The notes beneath the pieces were generated by a model. The model had not been told where the DNA came from. It searched no databases and was given only the letters and a program-made list of their open reading frames with translations. The position numbers were made by a program, and so were the translations under genes. Shown piece by piece: positions 52,084 through 61,656 of a DNA stretch of 64,000 bases (positions are counted from its first letter, which is position 1; the number at the start of each line of letters is the position of its first letter). Origin of the DNA: Bradyrhizobium erythrophlei (GTDB taxonomy: Bacteria; Pseudomonadota; Alphaproteobacteria; Rhizobiales; Xanthobacteraceae); assembly GCA_900129675.1 (NCBI GenBank), contig FSRD01000003.1, positions 1 to 64,000 on the forward strand, in the 5' to 3' direction.

Positions 52084-52790
52084 TCAGGCAACGGCCTTTT
52101 GCAGCGCCTTCGCCTCATCCCACGGCGCGCGCATCCAGACATCGCGCTCCTCGTCCGTCGTCAGGATCACCGGCATCGCCTTCGGATGGATCGGCGCGGA
52201 CATCGCCTTCGGTCGTTGAGAGTGTGCGCTGCCATAGTCATTATGCCGCACTGCTTCGCAGGAACTTCTTAGGCGGTACAGCGTCCGGTCAGTCGCATTG
52301 GACCTTGTGTTCGGAGGAAGCGACAATGAGGAAAGAATTGATAGTTACCCTAGCAGCGGGTTTTCTGATGGGCGTGACGAGTTTTTCGGCCCTTGCGGCA
52401 AGCGCTTTTGAAGGTGTGTGGCAGGTCAAGGACACGGCTGGGAAACCCTTCGAGATTACGCTGTCCAGTGGCGGCGCGGCGAAAGCAACGCGAGGCGAGG
52501 GCATGACCGGTACATGGAAGGAAGAGGGTGATGCCGCGGTGATTACCTGGAAAACGGGCTGGACAACAAAGATCACAAAACAAGGCAATCAATACCACAA
52601 GGCCGCCTATCACAAAGGCCAGTCACTCGACGCCACACCGGCCAATAGCTCGGACGCACAAAAGGTCAAATGACGGCACCGGTTTTCCGGCTTCAGCCAG
52701 CCGCGCCAGTGCGGTGACGACGTGTTGCGGATGTTGGTGACGGGCGGGCCGCCCGTGCGCGGCGGCGACGGCATGCCGAGGCATCAAAGC
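52084..52790 (-). pseudogene. SRAP (YedK-like) gene relic, split by a small secreted gene
   Basis: SRAP proteins form covalent links with abasic sites in single-stranded DNA. Two blocks remain: the middle (about 52680-52785: GMPSPPRTGGPPVTNIRNTS, then HWRGWLKPENRC) and the C-terminal block (52084-52215: HPKAMPVILTTDEERDVWMR, then APWDEAKALQ). The catalytic N-terminal Cys and the part between the blocks are missing. A plus-strand gene (52326-52673) occupies the gap. The gene is dead. Confidence 0.7.
52326..52673 (+). CDS. Small secreted protein, 115 residues
   Basis: It has a signal peptide (ELIVTLAAGFLMGVTSFSA, cleaved near ALAAS). The mature domain FEGVWQVKDTAGKPFEITL ... MTGTWKEEGDAAVITWKTGW suggests a small beta-barrel of lipocalin- or avidin-like type, often seen in DUF-type secreted proteins. 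GGAGGAAGCGAC precedes the ATG. It is located between the two halves of the SRAP relic, so it arrived by insertion or replacement. Confidence 0.7.
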   Translation: MRKELIVTLAAGFLMGVTSFSALAASAFEGVWQVKDTAGKPFEITLSSGGAAKATRGEGMTGTWKEEGDAAVITWKTGWTTKITKQGNQYHKAAYHKGQSLDATPANSSDAQKVK

Positions 52791-52978
52791 GCGACGATGA
52801 CCGGTCTGCAAATTATCAATCCATTGGGGCTCGCCGCGACGCTGAGCTACAGGGCGTCGTGGCTGTGGAAAGCGTTTTGTGCCCGAGGGCGACACGCGCC
52901 ACAGGGCCTTATCTTCGGCAAAGTTCTGCCCCGATCTCCAGTCTAGATTTTCGTACTAACAGACTCAGGGGGGATGAC

Positions 52979-53146
52979 ATGAATCCAGCCGACTATGCGC
53001 GGATGGCGGACGAGTGCTCGCGGCAGGCCGACGCGATGCGGCCCGGCCCTGAGCGCGATGCTCTGATGGAGAAAGCCCGGGTCTACCGGTCCTATGCCAA
53101 AATGGACAATTGGGTCGCCTCTCGGGAGTTGCAGCCACCCAGCTAG
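52979..53146 (+). CDS. Small hypothetical protein, 55 residues
   Basis: MNPADYARMADECSRQADAM and the end YAKMDNWVASRELQPPS match a short helical protein repeated in Bradyrhizobium genomes. GGGGGGAT lies before the ATG, and a GC-rich hairpin follows. Function unknown. Confidence 0.6.
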   Translation: MNPADYARMADECSRQADAMRPGPERDALMEKARVYRSYAKMDNWVASRELQPPS

Positions 53147-53160
53147 CGCAAGAAAGCGAA

Positions 53161-53182
53161 CGCCCGGCAACTGTGCCGGGCG
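53161..53182 (+). terminator. Hairpin downstream of the 55-residue protein gene
   Basis: CGCCCGGCA and TGCCGGGCG form a perfect 9-bp stem with a four-base loop, 14 bp after the stop. No T-run. Confidence 0.55.
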
Positions 53183-53895
53183 AACGCGAATATACGTCTT
53201 GGAAGGAAAGTGAGACTTTGAAGCAATGCCCGACAGCCGTCTATCCGGGGCAATACCGTCCGGTTCCGTAACGGAAAAGGCCGCCCTGGTTGGTGACATC
53301 TGGCCGGTGTGCGTCGAGACGGACGTGCCGCCACCCGGTTGAGACTCGACGGCGGCATTCGTCAGCGCTATGGCAAGTCGCCATGACGATGCACGTCAGA
53401 TCGATCATGCGCGCCAAGGCGAGATCAGCCTACAGAGCCGCGATCAGTTATTTGATCGCCTATCCCCCTATGAGCGACCCCGAAGCCCTCACCACGCGCG
53501 CCACGTTGGTCAGCGGAATCCGGTGCCCGACGATTATCAGGCGATCTGGCGCGGTAGTGAAAGAGGCCGCCAACATGAGGCGGCCTTATCCATGACGCGG
53601 CGCAGCTTTCGGTGCTGGCGATCAAGGAACTGGAAATCCGGTAAGGCCAGCGCTGCTTGCATCGCTCGCCTCCCGCGTTTGGAACCGAAACATTATCGCA
53701 GCCCGAGAGTTGGCCCAGAGGCTACGGGGCTTCGCAGCGCGCGAGGCATGCTATGACCCCTCTACCAGCGGGCGACGCGTTCCTTACGGTCGCCATTATG
53801 AGCGTCACTTTCCTGACAGAGGTCGCTCTTTTCATCCTGATTGGAATGATCTGAAAGGAGTGCGCTCCAGACAGTGCGCAGCCGATGCGAATGGT
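53183..53895. other. Spacer with short unassigned frames
   Basis: No protein family was recognised. A terminator-like hairpin (GGCCGCC at 53565, GGCGGCC at 53579, followed by TTAT) suggests that a short gene ends near 53560, but two overlapping frames are equally possible. A 33-codon frame at 53753-53854 would encode a single membrane helix. Confidence 0.4.
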
Positions 53896-54105
53896 CTAGC
53901 TCTCCACGAACTTGATGGTTGAGACCGGCCATCTTCCATCATGACCTTTGATCGAAATCCGAAGCCCGTGCAATTCATCCAGGCAAACGTCCTCGACCGC
54001 GCCTGCCTTTCCGTCGGTAAGGACGACGGCTTTGCCGATTAATTCGGCTTGCGCGTCGCCATACTCGTTCAGAATTTTTGACGCACGGCGCTTCACCGAT
54101 GGCAT
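53896..54105 (-). CDS. Small hypothetical protein, 69 residues
   Basis: MPSVKRRASKILNEYGDAQA followed by a beta-rich part (GKAVVLTDGKAGAVEDVCLD ... GLRISIKGHDGRWPVSTIKF). It resembles a short conserved protein of Bradyrhizobium with the GHDGRWPVSTIKF end. Function unknown. Confidence 0.55.
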   Translation of the reverse strand: MPSVKRRASKILNEYGDAQAELIGKAVVLTDGKAGAVEDVCLDELHGLRISIKGHDGRWPVSTIKFVES

Positions 54106-54138
54106 TGCTCGTCCATGTTCGTCCGAGCCGTCTTTGGC

Positions 54139-54339
54139 TCAACGGCGAGGTTTTTTCCAATGCTCGGCACTGGGAACGATTGACGGTGAGCGCTTCTCCA
54201 ATTCGCGAAGCCGGTCGATTTGATTTTTAAATCTCGTTGGTAGTTCCGGTTCTGGTTTCAGCGACGCGTGCAATCTCTCGCCGATCTCTCGAACGATGGC
54301 TCGGCTGTGTGTGTGGTCAATGTCGATGCGGTTGAGCAT
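54139..54339 (-). CDS. Small hypothetical protein, 66 residues
   Basis: A charged, mostly helical sequence (RAIVREIGERLHASLKPEPE). It lies 33 bp upstream of the 69-residue gene on the same strand, so both may be one unit. No family recognised. Confidence 0.45.
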   Translation of the reverse strand: MLNRIDIDHTHSRAIVREIGERLHASLKPEPELPTRFKNQIDRLRELEKRSPSIVPSAEHWKKPRR

Positions 54340-54680
54340 AACGAAGCCTCGTTCGGGTAAGAAAGCGCCAGCAGCGAAGCCCCAGCGTCTTGCGCCTACC
54401 TACCCCTCCGCGGCTTTCCCGCTTGCGAGCACGGCTGGCAATTTTGAATGGAACCGGAGACCGCCGCTTTTGGCTATCTGCGCGAGCGCTTGTATCAAGA
54501 ACAGCGGGTCGCTGGCGGCGACCTTTGGCTATCCGCGACATGCGCCGTATTAACACCGGCGAGCGACGGTCTCATATTTCTAATGCCTGGCGGGCGGCTT
54601 TCGTTCCCTTGATCTCTGATCGCGACGCGATGTTCCATTCGGACGAGGAACCCGAAATCCGGCGTCGACGCATCCACTAG
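54340..54680. other. Spacer left of the IS1182-type element
   Basis: A possible 54-codon frame at 54448-54612 (MEPETAAFGYLRERLYQEQR) exists but is not supported by a ribosome site or family. The stretch ends with CTAG, the target of the insertion element. Confidence 0.35.
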
Positions 54681-56276
54681 CAGCCTGTCGGACTTAGCGG
54701 AGCGAGCGGGGTTAGGTAGAATCGATGCATTGATTCGGCCTTTCTTCGACTGGGTGGGGCGCCGTTGAGCAATTTCCGTACGATCGATCGCGAGACCGGA
54801 TACCTTCTGCCGCCGTCGGTGGACGAGTGGCTTCCTGAGAGGCACTTGGCGCGCTTCGTTGTCGAGGTCATTGATGGGCTGGATCTTTCGGCGATGAGCA
54901 ACAGCTACCGGGGAGCGGGATCGGCTTCGTACCATCCCACGCTGCTGCTGGGCCTGCTCGTATACGGATATGCGACGGGCGTGTTCTCGAGCCGGAAGCT
55001 GGAGCGGGCGACGTACGATTCGGTGGCGTTCCGCTTCATTGCGGCGAACGACCATCCCGATCACGACACGATCGCGACATTTCGGCGGCGCTTTCTCAAG
55101 GAGATCGAGGGGCTGTTCGTGCGGCTGCTGGAGCTGGCGCGCGAGATGGGGATGCTCAAGATCGGCACCGTTGCGCTCGACGGCACGAAGATCCACGCCA
55201 ACGCCAGCCGGCACAGCGCGCTGTCGTATGAGCACGCCGGCAAGATTGAGGCGCAATTGAAGGCGGAAGTGGCCGATCTGCTGGCGCGGGCGGAAGCCGC
55301 GGACAAAGCGGATGTGCCCGACGGCATGTCAATTCCTGAGGAATTGGCACGCCGCGAGAAGCGCTTGGCGAAGCTTGCCGAGGCCCGCGCCAAGATCGAA
55401 GCCCGCGCCAAAGAGCGGTATGAACGGGAGAAGGCCGAGCATGAGGCCAAGCTGGCGGCGCGTGCGGCAAAGGCCAAGGCCACCGGCAAGAAGTCCGGAG
55501 GCAAGCCGCCCCAGCCCCCTACCGAAGGTGCGCTGCCAACCGATCAGATCAATCTGACCGACGAAGAGTCGCGCATCATGCCGGTGGCAGGCGGTGGCTT
55601 CGAGCAGTGCTACAACGCCCAGGCGGTGGTGGCGGCGAACAGCCTCCTGGTGATCGCCGCGCAGGTGGTTCAGGCGCCCAACGACAAGCAGCAGATCGAG
55701 CCGTTGCTGAAGCGGATCGAGCCTTGCCGGCGGAGCTGGGAAAGCCGACCACTTTGTTGGCGGACACCGGCTACTTCAGTGAAGCCAACGTCATGCTGTG
55801 CGCGGCGGCGCAGATCGACCCGATGATCGCGCAGGGCCGGCAATCGCATTATCCGCCCCTGTCGGAGCGCTTTGCAAAAGCACCGCCGGCGCCGCAGAAC
55901 CCAACGGCGCTCGATGCCATGAGCTACCGTCTGCAGACGCCCGAAGGCAAGAAGCTCTATGCCCTGCGCAAGCAGACCCCGGAACCGGTGTTCGGGATCA
56001 TCAAATCGGTGATGGGCTTCCGCCAGTTCCTGTTGCGCGGCCTTGAGAAGGTGCAAGGTGAGTGGAGCCTCGTCACCATGGCGTGGAATATGAAGCGAAT
56101 GTTCGCCCTGGCGGCCGCTTGAAGCGCCCGCCGTCCCTACGCGGCGTTCCGCTCGGCACCGGAATGCTCGCTGACGTCGCATTCGTCCCTCAGGGACTAT
56201 TGAATCCGTCCGTCACCCAGGTGCAGCACGCCATCGTCTGCACATGCCAAGATCGACACCTCAGTCCGACAGGCTG
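54681..56276 (+). mobile_element. IS1182-type insertion sequence with CTAG flanks
   Basis: A 1596-bp element with 14-bp terminal inverted repeats CAGCCTGTCGGACT (54681-54694) and AGTCCGACAGGCTG (56263-56276). CTAG stands on both outer sides (54677-54680, 56277-56280) and may be a 4-bp target duplication. The element carries a single transposase gene that has a frameshift. It is inserted between small genes and an SRAP relic. Confidence 0.85.
54765..56122 (+). pseudogene. IS1182-family transposase, one frameshift
   Basis: The first part (SNFRTIDRETGYLLPPSVDE; LARFVVEVIDGLDLSAM) shows the IS1182 N-terminal domain. The DDE core follows (KIGTVALDGTKIHANASRHS), with a charged, Ala/Lys-rich insertion and then MPVAGGGFEQCYNAQAVVAA. 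The frame breaks at about 55721 after LLKRIEP, where one G is missing. It continues in another frame with LPAELGKPTTLLADTGYFSE and ends RGLEKVQGEWSLVTMAWNMK. With the base restored, the transposase would have about 452 residues, normal for the family. Whether the copy is dead or miscalled cannot be decided here. Confidence 0.85.
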
Positions 56277-56401
56277 CTAGACTGCCGAGTGATCGCAACC
56301 ATGCATTCGGAATGAAATGCGATTACCGAAGTGCACTCTTGAAGCACCGTCTATCCGGGGGAGCGGTAAAGAGGTGTCGTCGTTGGTCGGAGTTCGCCTG
56401 A

Positions 56402-56881
56402 TAGCGTATTCGGCAAAGCTATTGGCGGGGACCAAGCAATGGTTTTCCGGTTTCAACCAGCCGCGCCAGTGCGGCGATGACGTGTTGCGGATATTGGTAA
56501 CCGGCGGCCCGCCCGTGCGAGTGACGGCATGCCCCATCGCATCATCGCCAGCTCGCGGTCGTCACCCACGCTGCGCACTACAGGGGCGGGATAGTCGGGA
56601 AACACGCCGGGCATCGGCGGCAGATTGCCGACGTAGCGGTTCATGATTTTGAAAAGGCGGATAATTGCCTCTTGGTTTGTTGTGATCGCCAGCGCCAGCC
56701 CGGCCCCGTACTCGGCGGGACTGCCGCCTTCCTTGAACAAGAATGGTGCGTTGATCTTCTCGATATGGATGCGCCCGTCCTGGACCGGCTCAACGGCGTT
56801 AGCGAGTTCGGGCAGCTTGCGGGCGGCCTTTTCGGGATCAGCATAGGGTCGGGCGGCGGCGTATTTCATCAGAAGAATCAT
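56402..56881 (-). pseudogene. Chimera of a small conserved protein and an SRAP relic
   Basis: Codons 1-66 (56684-56881) match a short Bradyrhizobium protein (MKYAAARPYADPEKAARKLP, then VQDGRIHIEKINAPFLF and AGLALAI). The frame then runs straight into the SRAP N-terminal part from TTNQEAIIRLFKIMNRYVGN to MMRWGMPS. The SRAP part shifts frame near 56510, resuming as GPPVTNIRNTSSPHWRGWLK and SFAEYA up to about 56402. The SRAP catalytic Cys2 (start MCNLYS in relatives) is lost at the junction near 56683. Both genes are therefore broken. Confidence 0.65.
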
Positions 56882-57245
56882 CCTTTCCAGTCCCTGCTAA
56901 ATGGCCGAGCGTGGCCATGCGTGTCATGCCAATTCGGCACGATATTCACGGCGCCGGGCTCGAGGCCAGAGCAGCCCGCTGATTGACGTTAGGTTTTGCC
57001 AGCGCCGTGGCTCGCCGCGCTCAGCCGACGCACAGGCGGCCGGTCCCGGCCCCAGCGTTATGCATCGTCGATCTGGTCGACCGCCCCTATCTGGCGCCTC
57101 TGCCGCCACATCTTGTCGACATTCACGCCCGCATGGTTTCGAGGCAACGCATGGTCGTGCGGCAGAGCCGGCTACTGCACGGCTGATGAAAGGTAAGATT
57201 ACTGTTTCGGACTGACGTGGAGCGGACCTTGGTCGTCGCGGCTAG
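56882..57245. other. Spacer left of the IS701-type element
   Basis: No gene recognised. It ends with CTAG, the flank of the insertion sequence. Confidence 0.4.
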
Positions 57246-58677
57246 CATTACAGTTGCTATTTTGGACTTCTGAATCCATGGGCAACCATGATTCGGAAAT
57301 CGTGGACGCGGGCAGCGTCGATTGAAGAGACGCTTGCGTTGTGGGCGGCGTCGCTTCGAGAAATCAAGAAACGGATACGTCCGTTGTTCACGCAAGATCG
57401 TGTTGCGGCGAATGCAGGTCTGTTTCTGGAGGGTCTGCTTGGGGACGAGCGGCGCAAGACCGGTTGGATGCGCGCGGAGGCGGCTGGCGATCCTGGGCCA
57501 TGGCGGCAGCAGGCAATTCTGGGTCGTGGGGATTGGGACGCTGATGCCCTGCGCGACATCGTCCGGGACTATGTCATTGAGCACCTGGCGGATGACGATG
57601 CGGTGCTCGTGATCGACGAGACCGGCTTTCTCAAGCAGGGCAAGGCATCGTGCGGAGTGGCGCGGCAATACACTGGTTCGGCGGGTAAGATCACGAACTG
57701 CCAGATCGGAGTCTTCGCTGCCTACGTTTCGTGCCACGGTCATGCGTTCATCGATCGCGCGCTGTATCTTCCGAAGGAATGGACCGACGATCCGGATCGT
57801 CTGGAAGCTGCCTATGTGCCTGCCGATGCCGGCTTTGCGACCAAACCAAAGCTTGCGACGAGAATGATCGCACGCGCAATAGCCGCGTCTGTACCATTCA
57901 AGTGGGTTGCCGGTGATACAGTCTATGGTGTCGGCGACATCGAACAGCAGCTACGTCGGGCAGGCAAAGGCTACGTGCTTGGGGTCAGCAGCGCTCATGT
58001 ATTCCGATCCTGGGGCAAACGGCCGCCGGTCGCCGGCACGGCCGCGGACATCGCCCGGACGCGGCGCTCGTCCGACTGGAAACGCCTGTCGGCAGGGGCC
58101 GGAACCAAAGGACCGCGGCTGCATGATTGGTGTTATCTCGAATTGGCCGATCTCGAGGCCGAGCAATTCAGCAGTGCGAATGATGGTTTGTGGACGCGCG
58201 GCCTACTGATCCGTCGTCGCATCGCCGATGATGACCTCGCCTTCTTCACCACCTGGTGCCCGGCGGGAACATCAATTGACACGCTGGTCGCGGTCGAAGG
58301 TCATCGATGGGCGATCGAGGACAGTTTTGAAACCGCGAAAAACGAGTTCGGGCTCGATCACAACGAGAGCAGATCCTGGCATGGCTGGCACCGTCACGTG
58401 TCCCTGGTGATGCTCGCCTTCTCCATGATGGCCGCGATCCGACATCGCGCTAACCCGCCACCGCCCAAAAAAACGAAACGTCGCCCCCCGGAAAAAGCCA
58501 AAACATATCCACGCCGCCACTGATCCGTTGGTCAATCCAGGAAATCCGCCGCATTGCCATCAGACTCGCTCGAAAGCGGATTCAACCCGCACACATCATC
58601 GCATGGTCTTTCTGGCGCAGAGCTCACCAGGCCGCCGCTCAACGCGCCCACTTCAAATCAAAAAAGAAACTGTAATG
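57246..58677 (+). mobile_element. IS701-type insertion sequence with CTAG flanks
   Basis: A 1432-bp element with 10-bp terminal inverted repeats CATTACAGTT (57246) and AACTGTAATG (58668-58677). CTAG on both outer sides fits the 4-bp YTAR target duplication known for the IS701 family. It carries one intact transposase gene. Confidence 0.85.
57288..58523 (+). CDS. IS701-family transposase
   Basis: The 411-residue DDE transposase begins IRKSWTRAASIEETLALWAA and contains the first catalytic Asp in VLVIDETGFLKQGKASCGVA. It also contains the family piece QYTGSAGKITNCQIGVFAAY, a second Asp in PFKWVAGDTVYG, and the Glu in GHRWAIEDSFETAKNEFGLD. It ends in a Pro/Lys-rich basic tail. The frame is intact and the element has matching ends, so it may be active. 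Confidence 0.88.
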   Translation: MIRKSWTRAASIEETLALWAASLREIKKRIRPLFTQDRVAANAGLFLEGLLGDERRKTGWMRAEAAGDPGPWRQQAILGRGDWDADALRDIVRDYVIEHLADDDAVLVIDETGFLKQGKASCGVARQYTGSAGKITNCQIGVFAAYVSCHGHAFIDRALYLPKEWTDDPDRLEAAYVPADAGFATKPKLATRMIARAIAASVPFKWVAGDTVYGVGDIEQQLRRAGKGYVLGVSSAHVFRSWGKRPPVAGTAADIARTRRSSDWKRLSAGAGTKGPRLHDWCYLELADLEAEQFSSANDGLWTRGLLIRRRIADDDLAFFTTWCPAGTSIDTLVAVEGHRWAIEDSFETAKNEFGLDHNESRSWHGWHRHVSLVMLAFSMMAAIRHRANPPPPKKTKRRPPEKAKTYPRRH

Positions 58678-58892
58678 CTAGGCCGAAATGTTATCGCACA
58701 AGACCGGCTCGAAAAGGACCTATAGATCGGACCGACTCATGGTAGAATCTCAAAGTGCTCATCGTTGATGCGTGGGAAACCGGAGAGCCTTCGTTCCGCC
58801 GGGCGGTGACACCGTAAAATCACGGCTTAGATCGGCATAAAAATTGCAACTCACCCGAGGTGTATAGGTTAACCAACCGTCGAGGGACTCTC

Positions 58893-59468
58893 ATGGTCCG
58901 GTTTCCGAAAGACACGGTGGGAATTCGTATTGCCTTAGCGATACTGGTACTCGCGGGCGGGGTTTACGTTACGGCTGCGGATCGACCAGATTACTGGCTG
59001 CTGGTTGCCGCGCGCGCTGACGTTTCGCGCGCGGTTAAGCCACTGATTGCTCTCGGCGCAAATCCGTCTCCAGCCCGCATTGACGATCAACCGCTTTGGC
59101 AAGCTGCGCTTCGCGGAAATCGTCACACTGTAGAAGCTCTACTTGATGCAGGCGCGGATATTCATGCTTCAGACGATTTCGCGTTGGCCTCAGCCGCAAA
59201 ATACGGGCAGACGGACACAGTTCGCCTGCTCTTGGCCAGAGGCGCCAACTTCCATGCAAGGAATGATTGGGCTTTGCGCATCGCGGCGAGTGCAGGTCAA
59301 CTCGAAACGGTGAGGGAGCTGCTCAATGTGGGCGCCGATGTGCATGCCTCCGATGATGAAGCGCTAAAATGGGCTCGTGAGAGTGGGCATATTGACGTCT
59401 TGGAGCTACTACAAACGCACGACAAACACGATATCCCTGGTGGCCAACCCGCTCGAAAAGATGGCTAA
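58893..59468 (+). CDS. Ankyrin-repeat protein with N-terminal membrane anchor
   Basis: The 191-residue protein has a signal anchor (IRIALAILVLAGGVYVTA) and then about five ankyrin repeats. Each has the pattern of two helices and a GAD-type turn: AVKPLIALGANPSPA, TVEALLDAGADIHASDD, TVRLLLARGANFHARND, TVRELLNVGADVHASDD. The repeats lie on the periplasmic side if the anchor is uncleaved. The ATG at 58893 is preferred to a GTG at 58860. It is the first gene to the right of the IS701 element. It may work with the secreted protein encoded 72 bp downstream. Confidence 0.7.
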   Translation: MVRFPKDTVGIRIALAILVLAGGVYVTAADRPDYWLLVAARADVSRAVKPLIALGANPSPARIDDQPLWQAALRGNRHTVEALLDAGADIHASDDFALASAAKYGQTDTVRLLLARGANFHARNDWALRIAASAGQLETVRELLNVGADVHASDDEALKWARESGHIDVLELLQTHDKHDIPGGQPARKDG

Positions 59469-59540
59469 ACACTTTGCGAGCTTGAAAGGGAAAGCGCGAC
59501 ATGCAATCATAAGTCGTACTTTTGCGCTTAAGGAAGATAA

Positions 59541-60551
59541 ATGTCCCGCTTTATTTTTTTAGCGCTGGTTTGTGCTATTGGCACTGAATTCGCGTTCGTA
59601 GAATCTGTGAACGCTCAAGTCTTGAGTAGCTATTACATCACTCTGAACAGCTACTTTTCCTTTATTCCTGCATTTCCGATTACGATCCCTCAGAAGGAGG
59701 AAGCTGGAGACGTCTACTCGCAACCCGGTAGAATATTTGCGCGCAAGGCGGATTGCTTCGGAGAAATCGCGACCGATTCTTCCGAAACATATTTTCCCCG
59801 TTCTATCGTCGTCGATAGTTCCAATATTGCAGCTCAAGTAGCTGGCGACCGATCAGAGATCGCTAAAGCCGCTGTTGATGCCGGCACCAAAATCCAGAGC
59901 ACTGTCGTTGTATCGTACGGTGAGAACGGCAACGCTAAATGGTATCAGCTCCTTGAGAGAAATCTCATCGCGTCGCTAGAAAATTCCAACAATAATGATT
60001 GTCGTGATAAGATACTTCGCGGACTAAGGTCGTCTTCTAGCGTCCCCTGGATTATCCAGTCAGTCTGGTACGCAACTGTAAATCTTTCCTATCAAACAAG
60101 CTCTGCAGTGGATGCCGGCGCCAAAGCTGAGATTGACGGGCGGCTTTCGCCCCTCAAGGCCAGCGGATCGGTAACCACAGAGCAAACATCCGGATCACTA
60201 GTTATTGCGAATACGGGAAAAGTCGCCTTTCCGGTAGCATGGCGACCAGCCTTTATTTCATTTGAACATTATGTGTACATGAATGAACTGTTGGACCAAG
60301 GGTGGTTCAGAGTCCTTTTGTACAAACTCGACCTCAAAAACTCGGACCAAGAGATTTTGGAGATCTTGAAAAAGGACTTCAAGTTTGAACCAAAATTGGT
60401 ACCTTCACCCAAGGCGCTCGTGGAAGAAATGTCGCGAGGCAAGGCCATTCCCTTCGATCAAAAGGATGAAAAACATCTCGCGTACCTGAAAGAGGTAAAC
60501 GCGCTGTATGGCTTGGCGCAAGCCATCTACGGAGATAGCGGTGCGAGATAG
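59541..60551 (+). CDS. Secreted hypothetical protein, 336 residues
   Basis: It has a signal peptide (FIFLALVCAIGTEFAFVESV, cleaved near NAQV). The mature part of about 310 residues starts with IPAFPITIPQKEEAGDVYSQ and RIFARKADCFGEI, contains three or four Cys, and has a middle region rich in Ser/Thr/Ala (SSAVDAGAKAEIDGRL, GSVTTEQTSGSLVIAN) followed by a charged helical C-terminus. No family is recognised. The base composition is clearly more AT-rich than the surrounding operons, a sign of transfer. The ATG at 59541 follows AAGGAAGATAA. Whether it forms a unit with the ankyrin gene is open. Confidence 0.65.
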   Translation: MSRFIFLALVCAIGTEFAFVESVNAQVLSSYYITLNSYFSFIPAFPITIPQKEEAGDVYSQPGRIFARKADCFGEIATDSSETYFPRSIVVDSSNIAAQVAGDRSEIAKAAVDAGTKIQSTVVVSYGENGNAKWYQLLERNLIASLENSNNNDCRDKILRGLRSSSSVPWIIQSVWYATVNLSYQTSSAVDAGAKAEIDGRLSPLKASGSVTTEQTSGSLVIANTGKVAFPVAWRPAFISFEHYVYMNELLDQGWFRVLLYKLDLKNSDQEILEILKKDFKFEPKLVPSPKALVEEMSRGKAIPFDQKDEKHLAYLKEVNALYGLAQAIYGDSGAR

Positions 60552-61183
60552 AGTTTGACGCTGCAGTCAGCATGAATCGACGCAATCCGCGTTTTAAATG
60601 CATTCCAACGCTGACATCGGCGGCAGCAAGGCACGTCCTGTTCAGCCGGATCGGGATCACTCAGGCAGCCCGCTAAGAGCATTTTCATCGGTCCGCTACG
60701 CAACCAGAGAGAACGACACGACGCGCAGGATGGCCGGCGCCGGCTCCAGCGTTGGGTATAGTCCAGACTATGAATGTCCACTCTTCACCCAATAGCGATG
60801 TCAAAACCGAGGGTTGACCCTACCTTCGGGATCAGTTCGGTGGATGTCCCTGATACTGACCGAGCGACATCCGGCATGTAGACGGCGCGAACCTCAACCA
60901 GGCTCTTGTAAGGAACGTGAGAACCTGGCCGGCGATGCCAAGGGAAAAGGCACAAGCGGCTCCAAACAACTCCACCTACGATTTGATGCTAGATGGCACA
61001 ATCAACGACTACAGCCCGAAGGATCAATTTACGAACTTTTGTGCAAGGGTGGTCAACACTGGTCAATGGAAAACTGATCCTACTCCCGGTTGGGCCGTAC
61101 CGGCAGAGCCTCCCAAGCCGCCGAAAAAGTAATTGCAAGGCATAGAAGGTACCCGATAGCGGTTGGGTTCGCTGCGGCGGACT
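60552..61183. other. Spacer with no clear gene
   Basis: A frame at 60917-61132 (MRTWPAMPREKAQAAPNNST ... AVPAEPPKPPKK) has a Pro/Lys-rich end but no family or ribosome site. The rest is unassigned. Confidence 0.35.
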
Positions 61184-61540
61184 TCAAATGTTTAGGTGAA
61201 TCTTGATATCGCCCGCCCACCACAGAACGAGCACGAAAGAGAGGACAAGCGCGCCGCCGGCTGCCCCACTTAAGAATCCAACATTTTCCAATTCGCGGGC
61301 TCGCTCATACGCGGTCCACGGGGGGCTGATCCGCGCTTCCGCCCTTGGAGCTTTTCGCCTCGCTACTCTGGCCCCCGCGTAACCCGCACCGAACACGAGC
61401 CCAACTAGCGCGCCTAGATAAACGATGCTTGAAAACACTATGGGGATTCCTTTGCTTGCTCGGTGAGCGTTACTGGATTGTAGGCCCAGCTTGACCAAGG
61501 TGCGGTCCAGCTTGATCCTCCTTGTCAGCACCACGCGCAA
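61184..61540 (-). CDS. Small membrane protein, two helices
   Basis: The first 34 codons look like leader sequence. The likely protein starts at a GTG at 61438 (VFSSIVYLGALVGLVFGAGY), has a basic loop (ARVARRKAPRAEARI) and a second helix near the C-terminus (GAAGGALVLSFVLVLWWAG). About 84 residues. No family recognised. Confidence 0.45.
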   Translation of the reverse strand: MRVVLTRRIKLDRTLVKLGLQSSNAHRASKGIPIVFSSIVYLGALVGLVFGAGYAGARVARRKAPRAEARISPPWTAYERARELENVGFLSGAAGGALVLSFVLVLWWAGDIKIHLNI

Positions 61541-61634
61541 CGATCATCGGGTCGGCATCCGGCAATGGCCGTTGCAGGGCCTTCGCCTCATCCCACGGCG
61601 CGCGCATCCACACGTCGCGCTCCTCATCGGTCAT
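61530..61634 (-). pseudogene. SRAP C-terminal remnant, third copy
   Basis: TDEERDVWMRAPWDEAKALQ followed by RPLPDADPMIVARG is the conserved SRAP end. Nothing of the rest is near. It is nearly identical to the relic at 52084-52215. Confidence 0.65.
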
Positions 61635-61656
61635 TCTGACAGCGGTCGCCTGTTTC

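Noticed and set aside
53753..53854. 33-residue single-helix membrane peptide
   Set aside because: Possible, but without ribosome site, family or terminator support it cannot be separated from chance.
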